From contig NZ_CADIKM010000001.1 of NCBI RefSeq assembly GCF_902859895.1, positions 186,001-250,000 on the forward strand: DNA of 64,000 nucleotides, written 5' to 3'. Shown here in pieces: positions 9,281 through 22,783 of this stretch (positions are counted from its first letter, which is position 1; every line of letters begins with the position of its first letter). This DNA is from Pararobbsia alpina (lineage in GTDB: Bacteria > Pseudomonadota > Gammaproteobacteria > Burkholderiales > Burkholderiaceae). The notes beneath the pieces were generated by a model that was given only the letters and a program-made list of their open reading frames with translations, was not told the DNA's origin and did no database searches. The position numbers and the translations under genes are program-made.

Positions 9281-9505
9281 ATGAAAGGCTTTCGCTTCAG
9301 TTCAGAACAGGGATCGTTCTATATCTTGCCGGCACCCGGCGGCTGGGAAGCCACCTTCGGCAATGCCTCGCTCGGCGAATTTTCGAGTCCCGAGCGCGCC
9401 GCAGCCGACCTCGCACGGGGCGTGTGCCCACACGCATCCGAGGTCGATACGTCCACGTTTGAAATTCCCGAGGGGATAGGAGACTGGGACGAAGTCCACG
9501 TCTGA
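9281..9505 (+). CDS. Small protein of unknown function
   Basis: This 74-residue protein begins at ATG 9281 with GGGAG seven bases upstream. It is soluble, acidic (ends IGDWDEVHV), and has no signal peptide or membrane segment. The N-terminal half (FRFSSEQGSFYILPAPGGWEATFGNASLGEFSSPERAAADLARG) reads as a small beta-rich fold followed by a helix. I recognise no family with a known role; similar small proteins occur in Burkholderia as I remember. It stands alone, flanked by a non-coding region on the left and a strong hairpin on the right. Confidence 0.75.
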   Translation: MKGFRFSSEQGSFYILPAPGGWEATFGNASLGEFSSPERAAADLARGVCPHASEVDTSTFEIPEGIGDWDEVHV

Positions 9506-9531
9506 GCCAAAGGCCCAGTGTGCATCCTGAC

Positions 9532-9572
9532 GTGCAAGCCGGCTCTCCCACGAAGCGAGAGCCGGCTTGCAC
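9532..9572. terminator. 16-bp perfect hairpin after the small gene
   Basis: A perfect 16-bp stem (9532-9547 with 9557-9572) encloses a 9-base loop. Neither side carries a T run, so it may be a terminator that works without one, an RNA-stability element, or a binding site. It lies between the + gene and the oppositely oriented isocitrate dehydrogenase gene. Confidence 0.5.
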
Positions 9573-9692
9573 AATCATGTGCCGTGGCATGACGGCAGAG
9601 CGCGCCTGCGCCCTCATTCCGGGCAGGCAAGCTGGCCGCCATTTTCAAAGGGTATTCATGATGGCGCCACGAGCACCACCATGCCGACCGCC

Positions 9693-11978
<2,286 letters not shown>

Positions 11979-12111
11979 TCAAGGTCGCAAGCACGTTGCG
12001 AACGACAGGGAGCACCATCTTCCGGTAGATGAAATTCGCAGATCCAGTGACGCAGGGTATACACAGGATCACGCCGGGTGCCGGACTTCCCCGGATCAAA
12101 CTGGATGCTTC

Positions 12112-13362
12112 CTACATGTTTTCAATGAGCACCTGACCGAAGCCTGAACACGAAACCTGGGTCGCGCCTTCCATCTGGCGCGCAAAGTCGTACGTCACGC
12201 GCTTCTGCTGGATCGACTTTTCCATCGAGGCGATGATGAGGTCGGCCGCTTCGGTCCAGCCCAGGTGGCGCAGCATCATTTCGGCCGAGAGGATTTCCGA
12301 GCCCGGGTTCACATAGTCCTTGCCCGCGTACTTGGGCGCCGTGCCATGCGTCGCTTCGAATATGGCGACCGAGTCGGACAGGTTCGCGCCCGGCGCAATG
12401 CCGATGCCGCCGACCTGTGCGGCCAGCGCGTCCGAGACGTAGTCGCCGTTGAGGTTCAGCGTCGCGATCACATCGAATTCGGCCGGCCGCAACAGGATCT
12501 GCGACAGGAAAGCGTCGGCAATCACGTCCTTGACGACGATGTCCGCGCCCTTCGGATTCTTGACCTTCATCCACGGGCCGCCATCGATGAGCTCGGCACC
12601 GAATTCCTTCTGGGCCAGCGCGTAGCCCCAGTCGCGGAACGCCCCTTCCGTGAACTTCATGATGTTGCCCTTGTGCACGAGGGCCACCGAGCGGCGGTTG
12701 TGGTCGAGCGCGTACTGGATCGCCTTGCGGACCAGGCGCTCGGTGCCTTCACGCGAAACCGGTTTCACGCCGAGACCCGAGCTGTCCGGGAACCGGATCG
12801 TCTTGACGCCCATCTCCTCGCGCAGGAACTTGATGACCTTCTTCGCTTCGGCGCTGTCGGCCGCCCACTCGATGCCGGCATAGATGTCTTCCGAGTTCTC
12901 GCGGAAGATCACCATATTGGTCTTATGGGGCTCGCGCACCGGCGAGGGCACGCCCTTGAAGTGCCGCACGGGGCGCAGGCAGACGTAAAGATCGAGTTCC
13001 TGACGCATCGTGACGTTCAGCGAACGAATGCCGCCGCCAACGGGGGTCGTCAACGGTCCCTTGATCGATACGACGTATTCCTTGAGTATCGCCAGCGTTT
13101 CTTCAGGCAGCCGGACCTCGGCGCCATAGAGCCGGGTCGATTTCTCGCCCGCGTAGATCTCCATCCAGCTGATCTTCTTCTTGCCGCCGTACGCCTTCTC
13201 GACTGCCGCATCCACGACCTTGATCATCACGGGCGTAATGTCGAGACCCGTGCCGTCGCCTTCGATATAGGGAATGATCGGATTGTCGGCGACGTTGAGC
13301 GAGAAATCCTTGTTGACGGTGATCTTCTCACCGGCCGGAACCTTGACGTGCTTATAAGGCAT
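12112..13362 (-). CDS. icd: NADP-dependent isocitrate dehydrogenase, homodimeric type
   Basis: This is the standard TCA-cycle IDH (416 residues), homologous to E. coli Icd. Visible are the isocitrate phosphate-binding region with [21 protein letters not shown], the [14 protein letters not shown] block, the [17 protein letters not shown] segment, and the nucleotide-binding [12 protein letters not shown] with [22 protein letters not shown] 13362 is chosen because GGAGT precedes it by six bases; the upstream TTG at 13374 is less likely. An 18-bp palindrome about 140 bp upstream is a candidate operator. Confidence 0.97.
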   Translation of the reverse strand: MPYKHVKVPAGEKITVNKDFSLNVADNPIIPYIEGDGTGLDITPVMIKVVDAAVEKAYGGKKKISWMEIYAGEKSTRLYGAEVRLPEETLAILKEYVVSIKGPLTTPVGGGIRSLNVTMRQELDLYVCLRPVRHFKGVPSPVREPHKTNMVIFRENSEDIYAGIEWAADSAEAKKVIKFLREEMGVKTIRFPDSSGLGVKPVSREGTERLVRKAIQYALDHNRRSVALVHKGNIMKFTEGAFRDWGYALAQKEFGAELIDGGPWMKVKNPKGADIVVKDVIADAFLSQILLRPAEFDVIATLNLNGDYVSDALAAQVGGIGIAPGANLSDSVAIFEATHGTAPKYAGKDYVNPGSEILSAEMMLRHLGWTEAADLIIASMEKSIQQKRVTYDFARQMEGATQVSCSGFGQVLIENM

Positions 13363-13501
13363 ATTCGACTCCAAGTGATCTTTTTTCTGGATGCGGTTCG
13401 AAGTGGCTCGCCACGTCGCGTTGAGCGCCCTGCGCCGTTCAGGACGCCGCCGCGAACGAGCAGGCCAGTATTCTAGCCCAGCCTCGTGATCGCTTGCGAT
13501 C

Positions 13502-13519
13502 AGGTCTTATATAAGACCT
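13502..13519. promoter_or_regulatory. 18-bp perfect palindrome upstream of icd
   Basis: AGGTCTTATATAAGACCT is a perfect inverted repeat with an AT-rich centre that could overlap a -10 element. It lies between the divergent icd and rluE genes. From memory, TCTTATATAAGA palindromes occur before TCA-cycle genes in beta-proteobacteria and are assigned to a GntR-type regulator. Confidence 0.6.
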
Positions 13520-13651
13520 AAGACCAACGTCGCGTATTATGCAGTAAACTCCTACCCTTCGCTACACGCGAACCGGCATCCGCCCGGCGCACGCGCTTAT
13601 CCTTGCCGCGGGCCGGACGCGGGAACGCCGCGCGTCCACCTCTTGTTTCCG

Positions 13652-14233
13652 ATGCGTCTGATCGCCCTCAACAAACCGTTCGGCACGATCTGCCAGTTTT
13701 CTCCTCACGAAAACCGGCCCTCGCTCGCCTCGCACGTCGACGTCCCCGACGTCTACCCGGCCGGCCGTCTCGACGCGGACAGCGAAGGCCTGCTGCTGCT
13801 CACCGACGACGGACGTCTGCAGACCCGCATTGCCGAACCGCGCCACAAACTGCTCAAACGGTATTGGGCGCAGGTCGAAGGCGAACCCACCCCGGCCGCG
13901 CTGAAGCGGCTCGCGGCGGGGGTCGATCTCGGCGACTACGTGAGCCGGCCGTGCAGCGCGCGGTGCATCGACGTACCGGCCGGACTCTGGGAGCGCACGC
14001 CGCCGATCCGGTTTCGCGCGAATATTCCGGCGACCTGGATCGAAGTGGCGCTCTCGGAAGGCAAGAACCGCCAGGTCAGGCGCATGACGGCCGCTATCGG
14101 CTTTCCGACCCTCCGTCTCGTGCGCGTATCGATCGGTGCACTGGATATATTCGAACTCGGACTCGCACCGGGCCAATGGCGCGATGTCGATCCGCAAGCG
14201 CCATGGCGCGCAACTGCCGCGGGCGGAACATAA
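13652..14233 (+). CDS. rluE: Ribosomal large subunit pseudouridine synthase E
   Basis: RluE converts a uridine in 23S rRNA helix 90 to pseudouridine. The 193-residue protein has only the catalytic domain, without the S4 domain found in RluB or RsuA. The catalytic aspartate is in AGRLDADSEGLLLLT, followed by KRYWAQVEGEPT and the C-terminal EGKNRQVRRMTAAIGFPTLRLVR typical of the RsuA/RluE family. ATG 13652 is preferred over the upstream TTG (13643). It is transcribed away from icd. Confidence 0.94.
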   Translation: MRLIALNKPFGTICQFSPHENRPSLASHVDVPDVYPAGRLDADSEGLLLLTDDGRLQTRIAEPRHKLLKRYWAQVEGEPTPAALKRLAAGVDLGDYVSRPCSARCIDVPAGLWERTPPIRFRANIPATWIEVALSEGKNRQVRRMTAAIGFPTLRLVRVSIGALDIFELGLAPGQWRDVDPQAPWRATAAGGT

Positions 14234-14895
14234 GTGCTTCGAGCCGAACGAAGCTCGCGGCGCCGATCGTCTTTCGAAACCCTGTCTCCCAGACCTTGGT
14301 CGCAAGCAATATGAAAAACCGCGCCACCGAGGCAAGCAATCAAGAGATGCAAAAAATGACCGCGTGATGACGCGTCAAGATGCATACGATACGTTTTCGT
14401 GTTGATTACATATCGAGTGTGGATCGATGTCGGAAGATTTTCGAACCACCGTATATTGCACGCCGTTGGATACACATCATCACGTGCATTCAACAAGACG
14501 ATCGCAAGGGACGAATACGAAATGCGCGGGGCCATGCGGACGGGCTCTCCCCGCGGAAACGCCATGCAGCATGGGAAAATCGCCGCATTCTTTCAACATC
14601 CTTTCGTCTGGACTGCCAATATCGGCGCGGGAAATAAGGTTAGCTTCGAAACTTCTACCGACCTCGTCAACCGACTGATCGAATCGTACGTTAAGCCCCC
14701 CGGATGCCGCATTGGATTGCTGTCCGGCATTGGCAGGAGAAGCTTGCAATGTCCTTGCATGCACCTCTCATGCAGGCACACGCGACATGCTCGAAAGAAT
14801 CGTCGTGCAGTGTCAACCGAAAGGTGGATAGCGCGTTACTGCTCAAGACTCCTTTGGAGTCGAGCCAAACACAATCGATACTACGTGAGTACAAC
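14234..14895. other. Gene-poor stretch of about 660 bp
   Basis: This region has lower GC than its surroundings and no convincing gene. The longest open frame (14399-14899) has no family resemblance, no good start, and a Cys/Arg/His-rich composition typical of non-coding DNA. A 6-bp hairpin (14847-14861, GACTCC-TTT-GGAGTC) lies in the presumed leader of the following small gene. Confidence 0.5.
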
Positions 14896-15087
14896 ATGAA
14901 CAAAATGATCGTTGCTCTGATCGCCGGCCTGTTTGTCAGCGGTGCTGCATTCGCTACCGAAGCTTCGGCTCCGGTCGTCGCTTCGGGCGCTTCGGCTGCC
15001 AAGGCCACGTCGCACAAGAAGGCTCACAAGTCGAAGAAGGCTGCTAAGGCAGCATCGGCAGCTCCGGCCGCCAGCGCAGCTCAGTAA
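14896..15087 (+). CDS. Small exported Lys/Ala-rich protein
   Basis: The 63-residue protein starts at ATG 14896 with a clear Sec signal peptide (MNKMIVALIAGLFVSGAAFA, probable cleavage after AFA). The mature part of about 43 residues is low-complexity, with alternating Ala/Ser/Val stretches around a Lys/His cluster (SHKKAHKSKKAAKAA), so it would be a basic, probably disordered periplasmic peptide. It resembles acid-shock-type small proteins in composition only. The upstream hairpin in the leader and a terminator downstream suggest an independently regulated single-gene transcript. Confidence 0.75.
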   Translation: MNKMIVALIAGLFVSGAAFATEASAPVVASGASAAKATSHKKAHKSKKAAKAASAAPAASAAQ

Positions 15088-15172
15088 GCTTTAGGCACAA
15101 GTCAGCGCCGGTCCGCGAGGGCAAGGCGCGAGTAGTGAAAAAGCAGGTGGTATCGCCGTTCATACGGCGTTG

Positions 15173-15210
15173 AAAGGCAGATCGCTGCATAAGCGCTCTG
15201 CCTTTTTCTT
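15173..15210 (+). terminator. Rho-independent terminator after the small exported protein
   Basis: The arms AAAGGCAGA and TCTGCCTTT enclose a further CGCT/AGCG pairing with one mismatch and a 5-base loop, followed by a T-rich tail. A smaller hairpin (15154-15169) precedes it. Confidence 0.8.
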
Positions 15211-15285
15211 TTGCATGGATTTGCGTAACATTCGCGAGTGCGTTGGCCCGCCATCGGGCTCAACCGGTCCTGAAGGAGTCTGTTT

Positions 15286-15822
15286 GTGAGTGCTGTCCTG
15301 CTGAAGCTGTTCCGCCATAGCCGCCGTTTCGGCGTGATCGCCTCCGGCGCCCTCGTGCTTGCGAGCGCGCTGGCCGCGCCTCTACCCGCCCATGCCGCAG
15401 ACCCTGCCAGCGCAGCGGCCGCCCCCGCGGTCATGCCGGCCAACTTCAAGAAAAAAGGCGAATTTCCGCATGTCACCCTGACTGCGGGCACCATCAAGAT
15501 CAGTGCCGAGGTTGCCGCGACGCAAGCCGATCGCGAGCAGGGCCTCATGTATCGGGCATCGCTCGGGCCCAATGAAGGCATGCTTTTCGTGTTCGACGAG
15601 ATCGCCTACCACTGCTTCTGGATGAAGAATACGGAGATCCCGCTGTCGATCGCCTATATGGACGACAACGGTGTCGTTACCGACGTGCAGGAAATGGCCG
15701 CCGAGACCGAAGACAACCATTGCCCCACGAGCGGCGGCCGCTACGCGCTCGAGATGGCCAAGGGCTGGTTTGCCGCCAACGGCATCAAGCCCGGCATGCA
15801 ATTGCAGGGCCTGCCCCGCTAG
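15286..15822 (+). CDS. Exported DUF192 protein
   Basis: The 178-residue protein has an N-terminal signal peptide (hydrophobic core about 18-32, cleavage near PAHA-AD) and a single DUF192 domain (about 60-175). The domain shows the family core REQGLMYRASLGPNEGMLFVFDE, the CFWMKNTEIPLSIAYMD block, and the C-terminal YALEMAKGWFAANGIKPG. The biochemical role of DUF192 is not established to my knowledge. GTG 15286 is chosen because AAGGAG lies nine bases upstream. It is separated from fusA by about 240 bp. Confidence 0.88.
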   Translation: MSAVLLKLFRHSRRFGVIASGALVLASALAAPLPAHAADPASAAAAPAVMPANFKKKGEFPHVTLTAGTIKISAEVAATQADREQGLMYRASLGPNEGMLFVFDEIAYHCFWMKNTEIPLSIAYMDDNGVVTDVQEMAAETEDNHCPTSGGRYALEMAKGWFAANGIKPGMQLQGLPR

Positions 15823-16061
15823 ACCCGCAGGGCCCGGGGAGGGCGCGGCGCGCCGTAGAGCCGGGGCGCCGCCCGCCGCCGTTCGGTACAGCCGGTCATA
15901 CGCCGATGGCTCAGGCGCGCTATGCTTAAAGGAGTCGCTGGTCAAACGCAACTCGAACGGCGGTCGCAAAACGGTCATCCGGCACGCTTCGTGCAATTCG
16001 CGCCGGCTCCTCCCGCGCACCGCTCCGATCGGCGACATCCCGAATCCGAAAGGAGATTTCC

Positions 16062-18167
<2,106 letters not shown>

Positions 18168-18747
18168 TGTAGTGGTCCGCGGTCGTGGTGCGCCGCGGTT
18201 GTCCGCAATGGTGTCCGTGCGTGGGGGGTAGGCTTCGGCCTCTTCCGCGCCGGCCCGCGTCCGTGTGCCGCAAACAGCTTCAAGACAACCCCCGGGGGTT
18301 TCTTCCCTGTTTCTCGCCTGGCCTCACGTCCTTCCGCTTTCTCTGCTCCCGGACACCTCGTTTGGCTTCGTCGCAGCGCCACCCCCGGTTGTGGACTCAA
18401 CGCGTGCGAAAGACTCCAAACCCAATCCAGGCTTGGGTTTTCGGCCGATGCAAGCGCCGAGTTCCCTTTTTTTTTCACCATAGCCGCCCTCCCCGCGCAG
18501 TGAGTGAACCGGTGCCGATCCGGCAGTCCGCCGTCTGCACCATGGATCTGCAGCACGCACCGCGAAAGTGCGTCAACAGGGGAAGATACGCCTAGCGCCA
18601 CGCTCGATACACCGTTGCGGCACAGATCTCATACAGGATGCACACTTTTCTCCTATCATTGCTCGACAACGCTGAGCACGGTCCTTGCTTTTAGCGATGC
18701 AGGCTGCTGTGCAACCCGCAGCATCAGCAAGAACCCGGGAGAAACTC
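18168..18747. other. Non-coding interval between fusA and the EAL gene
   Basis: About 580 bp with no convincing gene on either strand. It holds a 14-bp palindrome (AACCCCCGGGGGTT, 18287-18300) followed by a pyrimidine-rich tail, and a weak hairpin that ends in nine Ts (18467-18475). Either could terminate fusA transcription. Confidence 0.4.
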
Positions 18748-20034
18748 ATGGCTGTGACGTCAGAACGCCCGCATGCAACAACGTCGAGCGACGGCACGCA
18801 AAGACAAGTCCGTTACGGCGACCTCACGCTCTATAGTGCCTTCCAGCCTATATTCAGCCTGTCGCACATGCGTGCTGCCGGCTACGAAGCGCTGTTGCGC
18901 GCCCACAATTCACTCGACGCTTCGGTGTCGCCTCTCGATGTATTCGGCCGCGCGGCCCGCCTCGGCGATCTGCTCGAACTCGATCGTCTCGCCCAGTCGC
19001 TGCACCTCGAGAATTTCCGCAACCTCCACTGCGACCGCGAGTGGCTGTTCGTCCATATCCACCCTGCTGCGCTCGCCGACCAGTGGCAATGCGCGGCACT
19101 GCTCTCCGAACTGCGCCGTCTCGGCCTCAAGCCGCAGCGTATCGTCCTCGAGGTGTCCGATCGCCAGGCGGCGGACTTGCGCAAGCTCGCCGAGGGTGTG
19201 CGGATCTTCCGCCAGTACGGCTTCCTGATTGCGCTGGACGACTTCGGTGCCGGGCATTCGAACCTCGACCGGATCTGGCAGCTCGACCCCGACATCGTCA
19301 AGCTCGACCGCAATATCGTGTTCCATGCGAGCCAGCGCGCACAGGTCGCGCGCGTGCTGCCTGGCCTGATCTCCCTGCTGCACGAAGCCGGCAAGCTCGT
19401 GCTGATCGAAGGTATCGAGACCGAACGCGAAGCGCTGCTCGCCATGGAAGGCGACGCCGACTTCGTGCAGGGCAGCTATTTCTCGCGCCCCGCCGCCGCA
19501 CCGGTCGACACGCACACATCGGGCACCGTGCTGCAGACCTTGTTCGAGGCCTACCGCGAAAAGACTGAACGCGCCGAACGCAAGCGCCACCTGCGGCTCG
19601 CGCCGTATGTGCGCGCGCTCGAAGGTGCCGCCGCGAAACTCGCGGCGGGCGAAGCGCTCGACCAGGTCTGCTGGAATTTCCTCTCGCTCGAAGATGCGCA
19701 GCGCTGCTACCTGCTCGACTCGCATGGCCGGCAAATCGGCGGCAACGTGATCTCGCACACGCGGCCGTCGCCGCGCGAGGCGCGCTTCCTGCCCGTGTCC
19801 GATGCCCATGGGGCGAGCTGGCTGCGCCGGCCGTATTTCCGCGGCGCACTCAACGAGCCAGGCCGAGTGCATGCTACCCGGCCCTACTTGTCGATTACCG
19901 AGGCCTCGGTCTGCGTGACGCTCTCGATGGCGACGATGATCGGTACCGAGCAGTGTGTACTATGTGGCGACGTCGACTGGGAGCCGCGCCAGCCGACCGA
20001 CCTGACCGACCTGCCGACGTCGCCTGAAGCCTAG
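18748..20034 (+). CDS. EAL-domain protein with C-terminal YkuI_C/sensor-like domain
   Basis: The 428-residue cytoplasmic protein has an EAL domain (about 15-260) and a C-terminal alpha/beta domain (about 270-420) that looks like the YkuI_C/PAS-like fold. EAL domains hydrolyse cyclic di-GMP. Present are YEALLRA, the Glu of VLEVSD, ALDDFGAGHSN, VKLDRN and LIEGIETE. However, where active enzymes have Asn in the VN(L/I)xP segment, this protein has His (FVHIHP), so activity is uncertain and it could be a c-di-GMP sensor. ATG 18748 has GGGAG upstream; an upstream in-frame start at 18685 lacks one. Confidence 0.9.
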   Translation: MAVTSERPHATTSSDGTQRQVRYGDLTLYSAFQPIFSLSHMRAAGYEALLRAHNSLDASVSPLDVFGRAARLGDLLELDRLAQSLHLENFRNLHCDREWLFVHIHPAALADQWQCAALLSELRRLGLKPQRIVLEVSDRQAADLRKLAEGVRIFRQYGFLIALDDFGAGHSNLDRIWQLDPDIVKLDRNIVFHASQRAQVARVLPGLISLLHEAGKLVLIEGIETEREALLAMEGDADFVQGSYFSRPAAAPVDTHTSGTVLQTLFEAYREKTERAERKRHLRLAPYVRALEGAAAKLAAGEALDQVCWNFLSLEDAQRCYLLDSHGRQIGGNVISHTRPSPREARFLPVSDAHGASWLRRPYFRGALNEPGRVHATRPYLSITEASVCVTLSMATMIGTEQCVLCGDVDWEPRQPTDLTDLPTSPEA

Positions 20035-20138
20035 GCCGGGCAGGCCGGCGCTGCCGCTTTGCGTTAACATGATCCGAGCGTGGGTGCCCCCTCATCCCGA
20101 GACGGACTTGCGCAGTGGGACCCGATACCGCCGAGCCA

Positions 20139-21830
20139 ATGCCCGACACGCCGTCCGCCCGCGATCTGATGACCCTGCGCGCCGCCGCGCTCGACGAATA
20201 TCGCAGCGGCCGCGTCGACCGCCGCACGCTGCTGCGCTATGCGAGCGCAATCGGGCTGGGCAGCATCTGCGGGGTTATCCGGCCGGCTTCGGCGACCCCG
20301 GCATCCGCCCCTGCGGCAGGTACCGCGTCCGCCAGCGCGTCCAGTCCCGCACCGGGTCCAGCAGCGCCGGGCCGACCCACCCCGCTGATTCGTGTCGCCG
20401 GCCTGACGCCGGCTGGCGCGATCGATCCGCTGACGATTTCCGATCCCGCCTCGGTACCGCTGCTGAACCAGACCTGCGACTACCTCGCCGACGACGACGA
20501 ACTGGGCCGCCTCATCCCGTCGCTCGCGACCGCCTGGAAGCCCAACGCGCGCGGCGATGTCTGGACGTTCACGCTGCGCGAAGGGGTGAAATTTCATGAC
20601 GGCCAGATTCTCAGCGCGAAGGACGTCGTCGCGACCTTCGACCGCCTGACCGATCCGGCGAGCGGTTCGGCCGCGCTGTCGGTATTCCGGGGCGTGCTTG
20701 CCAAGGGCAATACGAAAGCGGTCGATGCCCGCACCGTCACCTTTCATCTCGATGCGCCGAACGGCAGCTTCCCCTATTACGTCTCGTCGGACAACTACAA
20801 CGCGGTGATCCTGCCCGCGAGCTACACCGGCGGCTTCGAAAAATCCTTCATCGGCACGGGCCCGTTCCGTCTCGAGAACTATCAGCCCAGACGCGGCGCG
20901 ACCTTCGTGCGCAACCCGGGCTATTGGGGCCCGCCGGCCATTCCCGAGCGCGTGCAGTTCAGCTTCTATGCGGATGCGCCGGCTCAATTGCTCGCCATGC
21001 AGGGGCGCCAGGCCGATGTCATGCCGAACCTCGCAGTGCTGGGTGGCCTGAGCCTGCTCAACAACCCTGCCTTCAAGGTACTCTCGATCAAGTCGAGTTC
21101 GCACCGGCAGATCCATATGCGCTGCGACCAGGGGCCGTTCGTCGACAAGCGTGTGCGCCAGGCACTCGCACTTTCGCTCGATCGCGACGTGATCACGCGC
21201 GGGCTGTTCCGGGGCCGTGCGCAACTGGGTAATGACAGCCCTTTTGCGCCCGTGTTCGCCTCGACCGATACCTCGGTCGCGCAGCGCCATGTCGATCTCG
21301 CCCAGGCGCGGCAACTGCTCGCACAGGCGGGGGTCGGCAACGGCTTCGCCGTGACACTGACGACCGAACGTTTCCAGGAGATCGGTGACCTCGCCGTGCT
21401 CGTGCAGAATGCGGCCAAGGCGATCGGCATCGCCATCACGCTCCGGGTCGAATCGCAGGGCGAGTACTACGGTGCGGCGACCTTCGGCAAGTCCGACTGG
21501 CTCGACTCGCCTTTGGGGATCACCGACTACGGGCATCGAGGTATCCCCAACGTCTTTCTCAGCGCCACCCTTGCGAGCGGCGGGGCATGGAACGCCGCGC
21601 ATTTCCGTGATGCTGGCTACGACCGTCTGGTGAGCGACTATGTCGGCGCGCTCGACCTGCCCTCGCAGCGCAAGTCCGCCGGCAAGATCCAGCGCCTGCT
21701 GCTCGACCAGACCCCGGTCGCGATTCCCTACTTCTTCGATGCCTTGACGGCGACCACCGCGAACGTGCAAGGCGTGCGCTTCACAGCGATCTCGCAGTTG
21801 TACCTGCAGCGCGCCTCGCTAGTCGAGTGA
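20139..21830 (+). CDS. ABC transporter substrate-binding protein, peptide/opine family 5
   Basis: The 563-residue periplasmic protein would capture peptides or a related solute for the transporter encoded downstream. It has a twin-arginine-like N-terminus (VDRRTLLRYASAIGLG, about 26-40) followed by an Ala/Pro/Ser-rich linker and the family 5 domain. Typical blocks are WTFTLREGVKFHDGQILSAKDV, GTGPFRLENYQPRRG and VRQALALSLDRD. ATG 20139 is preferred, though GTG 20115 is possible. Its stop overlaps the next start (GTGA), so the four transporter genes form one operon. Confidence 0.93.
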   Translation: MPDTPSARDLMTLRAAALDEYRSGRVDRRTLLRYASAIGLGSICGVIRPASATPASAPAAGTASASASSPAPGPAAPGRPTPLIRVAGLTPAGAIDPLTISDPASVPLLNQTCDYLADDDELGRLIPSLATAWKPNARGDVWTFTLREGVKFHDGQILSAKDVVATFDRLTDPASGSAALSVFRGVLAKGNTKAVDARTVTFHLDAPNGSFPYYVSSDNYNAVILPASYTGGFEKSFIGTGPFRLENYQPRRGATFVRNPGYWGPPAIPERVQFSFYADAPAQLLAMQGRQADVMPNLAVLGGLSLLNNPAFKVLSIKSSSHRQIHMRCDQGPFVDKRVRQALALSLDRDVITRGLFRGRAQLGNDSPFAPVFASTDTSVAQRHVDLAQARQLLAQAGVGNGFAVTLTTERFQEIGDLAVLVQNAAKAIGIAITLRVESQGEYYGAATFGKSDWLDSPLGITDYGHRGIPNVFLSATLASGGAWNAAHFRDAGYDRLVSDYVGALDLPSQRKSAGKIQRLLLDQTPVAIPYFFDALTATTANVQGVRFTAISQLYLQRASLVE

Positions 21831-22783
21831 CGTCAAAGCCGATGCTCAAGCGCGCGCTGCTCTCCCTCGTCACCCTCTGGCTGCTGTCGATACTCGTCTT
21901 CGCGGCCGGCCAATGGCTGCCCGGCGATGTCGGGCGCGCGATCCTCGGGCCGCTTGCCGACGCGCATGCGGTTGCCGCGCTCAATCGTCAGCTCGGTACC
22001 GACCGGCCCGTGCTGGTCCAGTATGCACACTGGCTTGCCGGTCTTGCGCACGGCGATCTCGGCACCTCGTACACCTATCGGGCGCCGGTCGCTTCGTTTC
22101 TCGGGCCTGCGCTGCTCAATTCGCTGAAGCTCGCGGCACTCGCATTCGTCATCGTCGTGCCCTTGAGTCTCGTCGCCGGCGTCGCCGCCGCCTTGTGCGC
22201 GAACCGCTGGCTCGACAGGCTGTTGTCGATGATCGGCGCGACCCTCGCGGTCGTGCCCGAGTTCGTGTCGGCGATCGTCCTGATCCTCGTTTTCGCGGTC
22301 TGGCTGCAATGGCTGCCGATAAGCGCAACCGCGCCGCCGGGTGCGAACCCGCTCGAGCAGCTCGGTCACCTCGTATTGCCCGCGCTGCCGCTCGTCTTTG
22401 TCTTCTTCGGCTATTTCGCGCGGATGACGCGCACCGGCACGATTGACGTGCTGGCCTCCGACTACACGCGTACCGCGGTCCTCAAGGGCCTGCCCTTTCG
22501 CACGGTGTTGTGGCGCCATGTGCTGCGCAATGCGCTGCTACCGACCGTCACGGTCGCGACGACTCAGCTCGGTTATATGATCGGCGGCCTCGTGGTTGTC
22601 GAGTCCCTGTTCCACTATCCGGGCATCGGCGGACTGATCTTCGATGCCGCGAAATCGAAGGACTTTCCCCTGCTGGAGGCCGGCGTGCTGGCCATCGGCG
22701 CGGTCTATCTGCTGACCAACCTGCTCGCCGACCTGCTCTACGGCCTGCTCGATCCGCGCTTGCGCACCGGAGGCCGGCGATGA
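21827..22783 (+). CDS. ABC transporter permease, DppB/OppB type
   Basis: The 318-residue inner-membrane protein has six predicted membrane segments, the first at about 9-29. The cytoplasmic coupling loop around DYTRTAVLKGLPFRTVLWRHVLRNALLPT is typical of DppB-type permeases. It pairs with the DppC-like protein that follows to form the channel. GTG 21827 overlaps the upstream stop by four bases; ATG 21842 is the alternative. The stop overlaps the next gene as ATGA. Confidence 0.94.
   Translation: MTSKPMLKRALLSLVTLWLLSILVFAAGQWLPGDVGRAILGPLADAHAVAALNRQLGTDRPVLVQYAHWLAGLAHGDLGTSYTYRAPVASFLGPALLNSLKLAALAFVIVVPLSLVAGVAAALCANRWLDRLLSMIGATLAVVPEFVSAIVLILVFAVWLQWLPISATAPPGANPLEQLGHLVLPALPLVFVFFGYFARMTRTGTIDVLASDYTRTAVLKGLPFRTVLWRHVLRNALLPTVTVATTQLGYMIGGLVVVESLFHYPGIGGLIFDAAKSKDFPLLEAGVLAIGAVYLLTNLLADLLYGLLDPRLRTGGRR

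Noticed and set aside
12265-13476. Long plus-strand frame opposite the dimeric icd gene
   Set aside because: Arg-rich mirror frame of a highly expressed GC-rich gene, with no independent signal.
14399-14899. A 166-residue plus-strand open frame in the low-GC gap
   Set aside because: Composition is unlike the neighbours, no domain is recognisable, and it ends inside the start region of the real small gene.
18748-20034. EAL protein as a composite GGDEF-EAL enzyme
   Set aside because: No GGDEF motif or matching length on the N-terminal side. The second domain is C-terminal and of a different fold.
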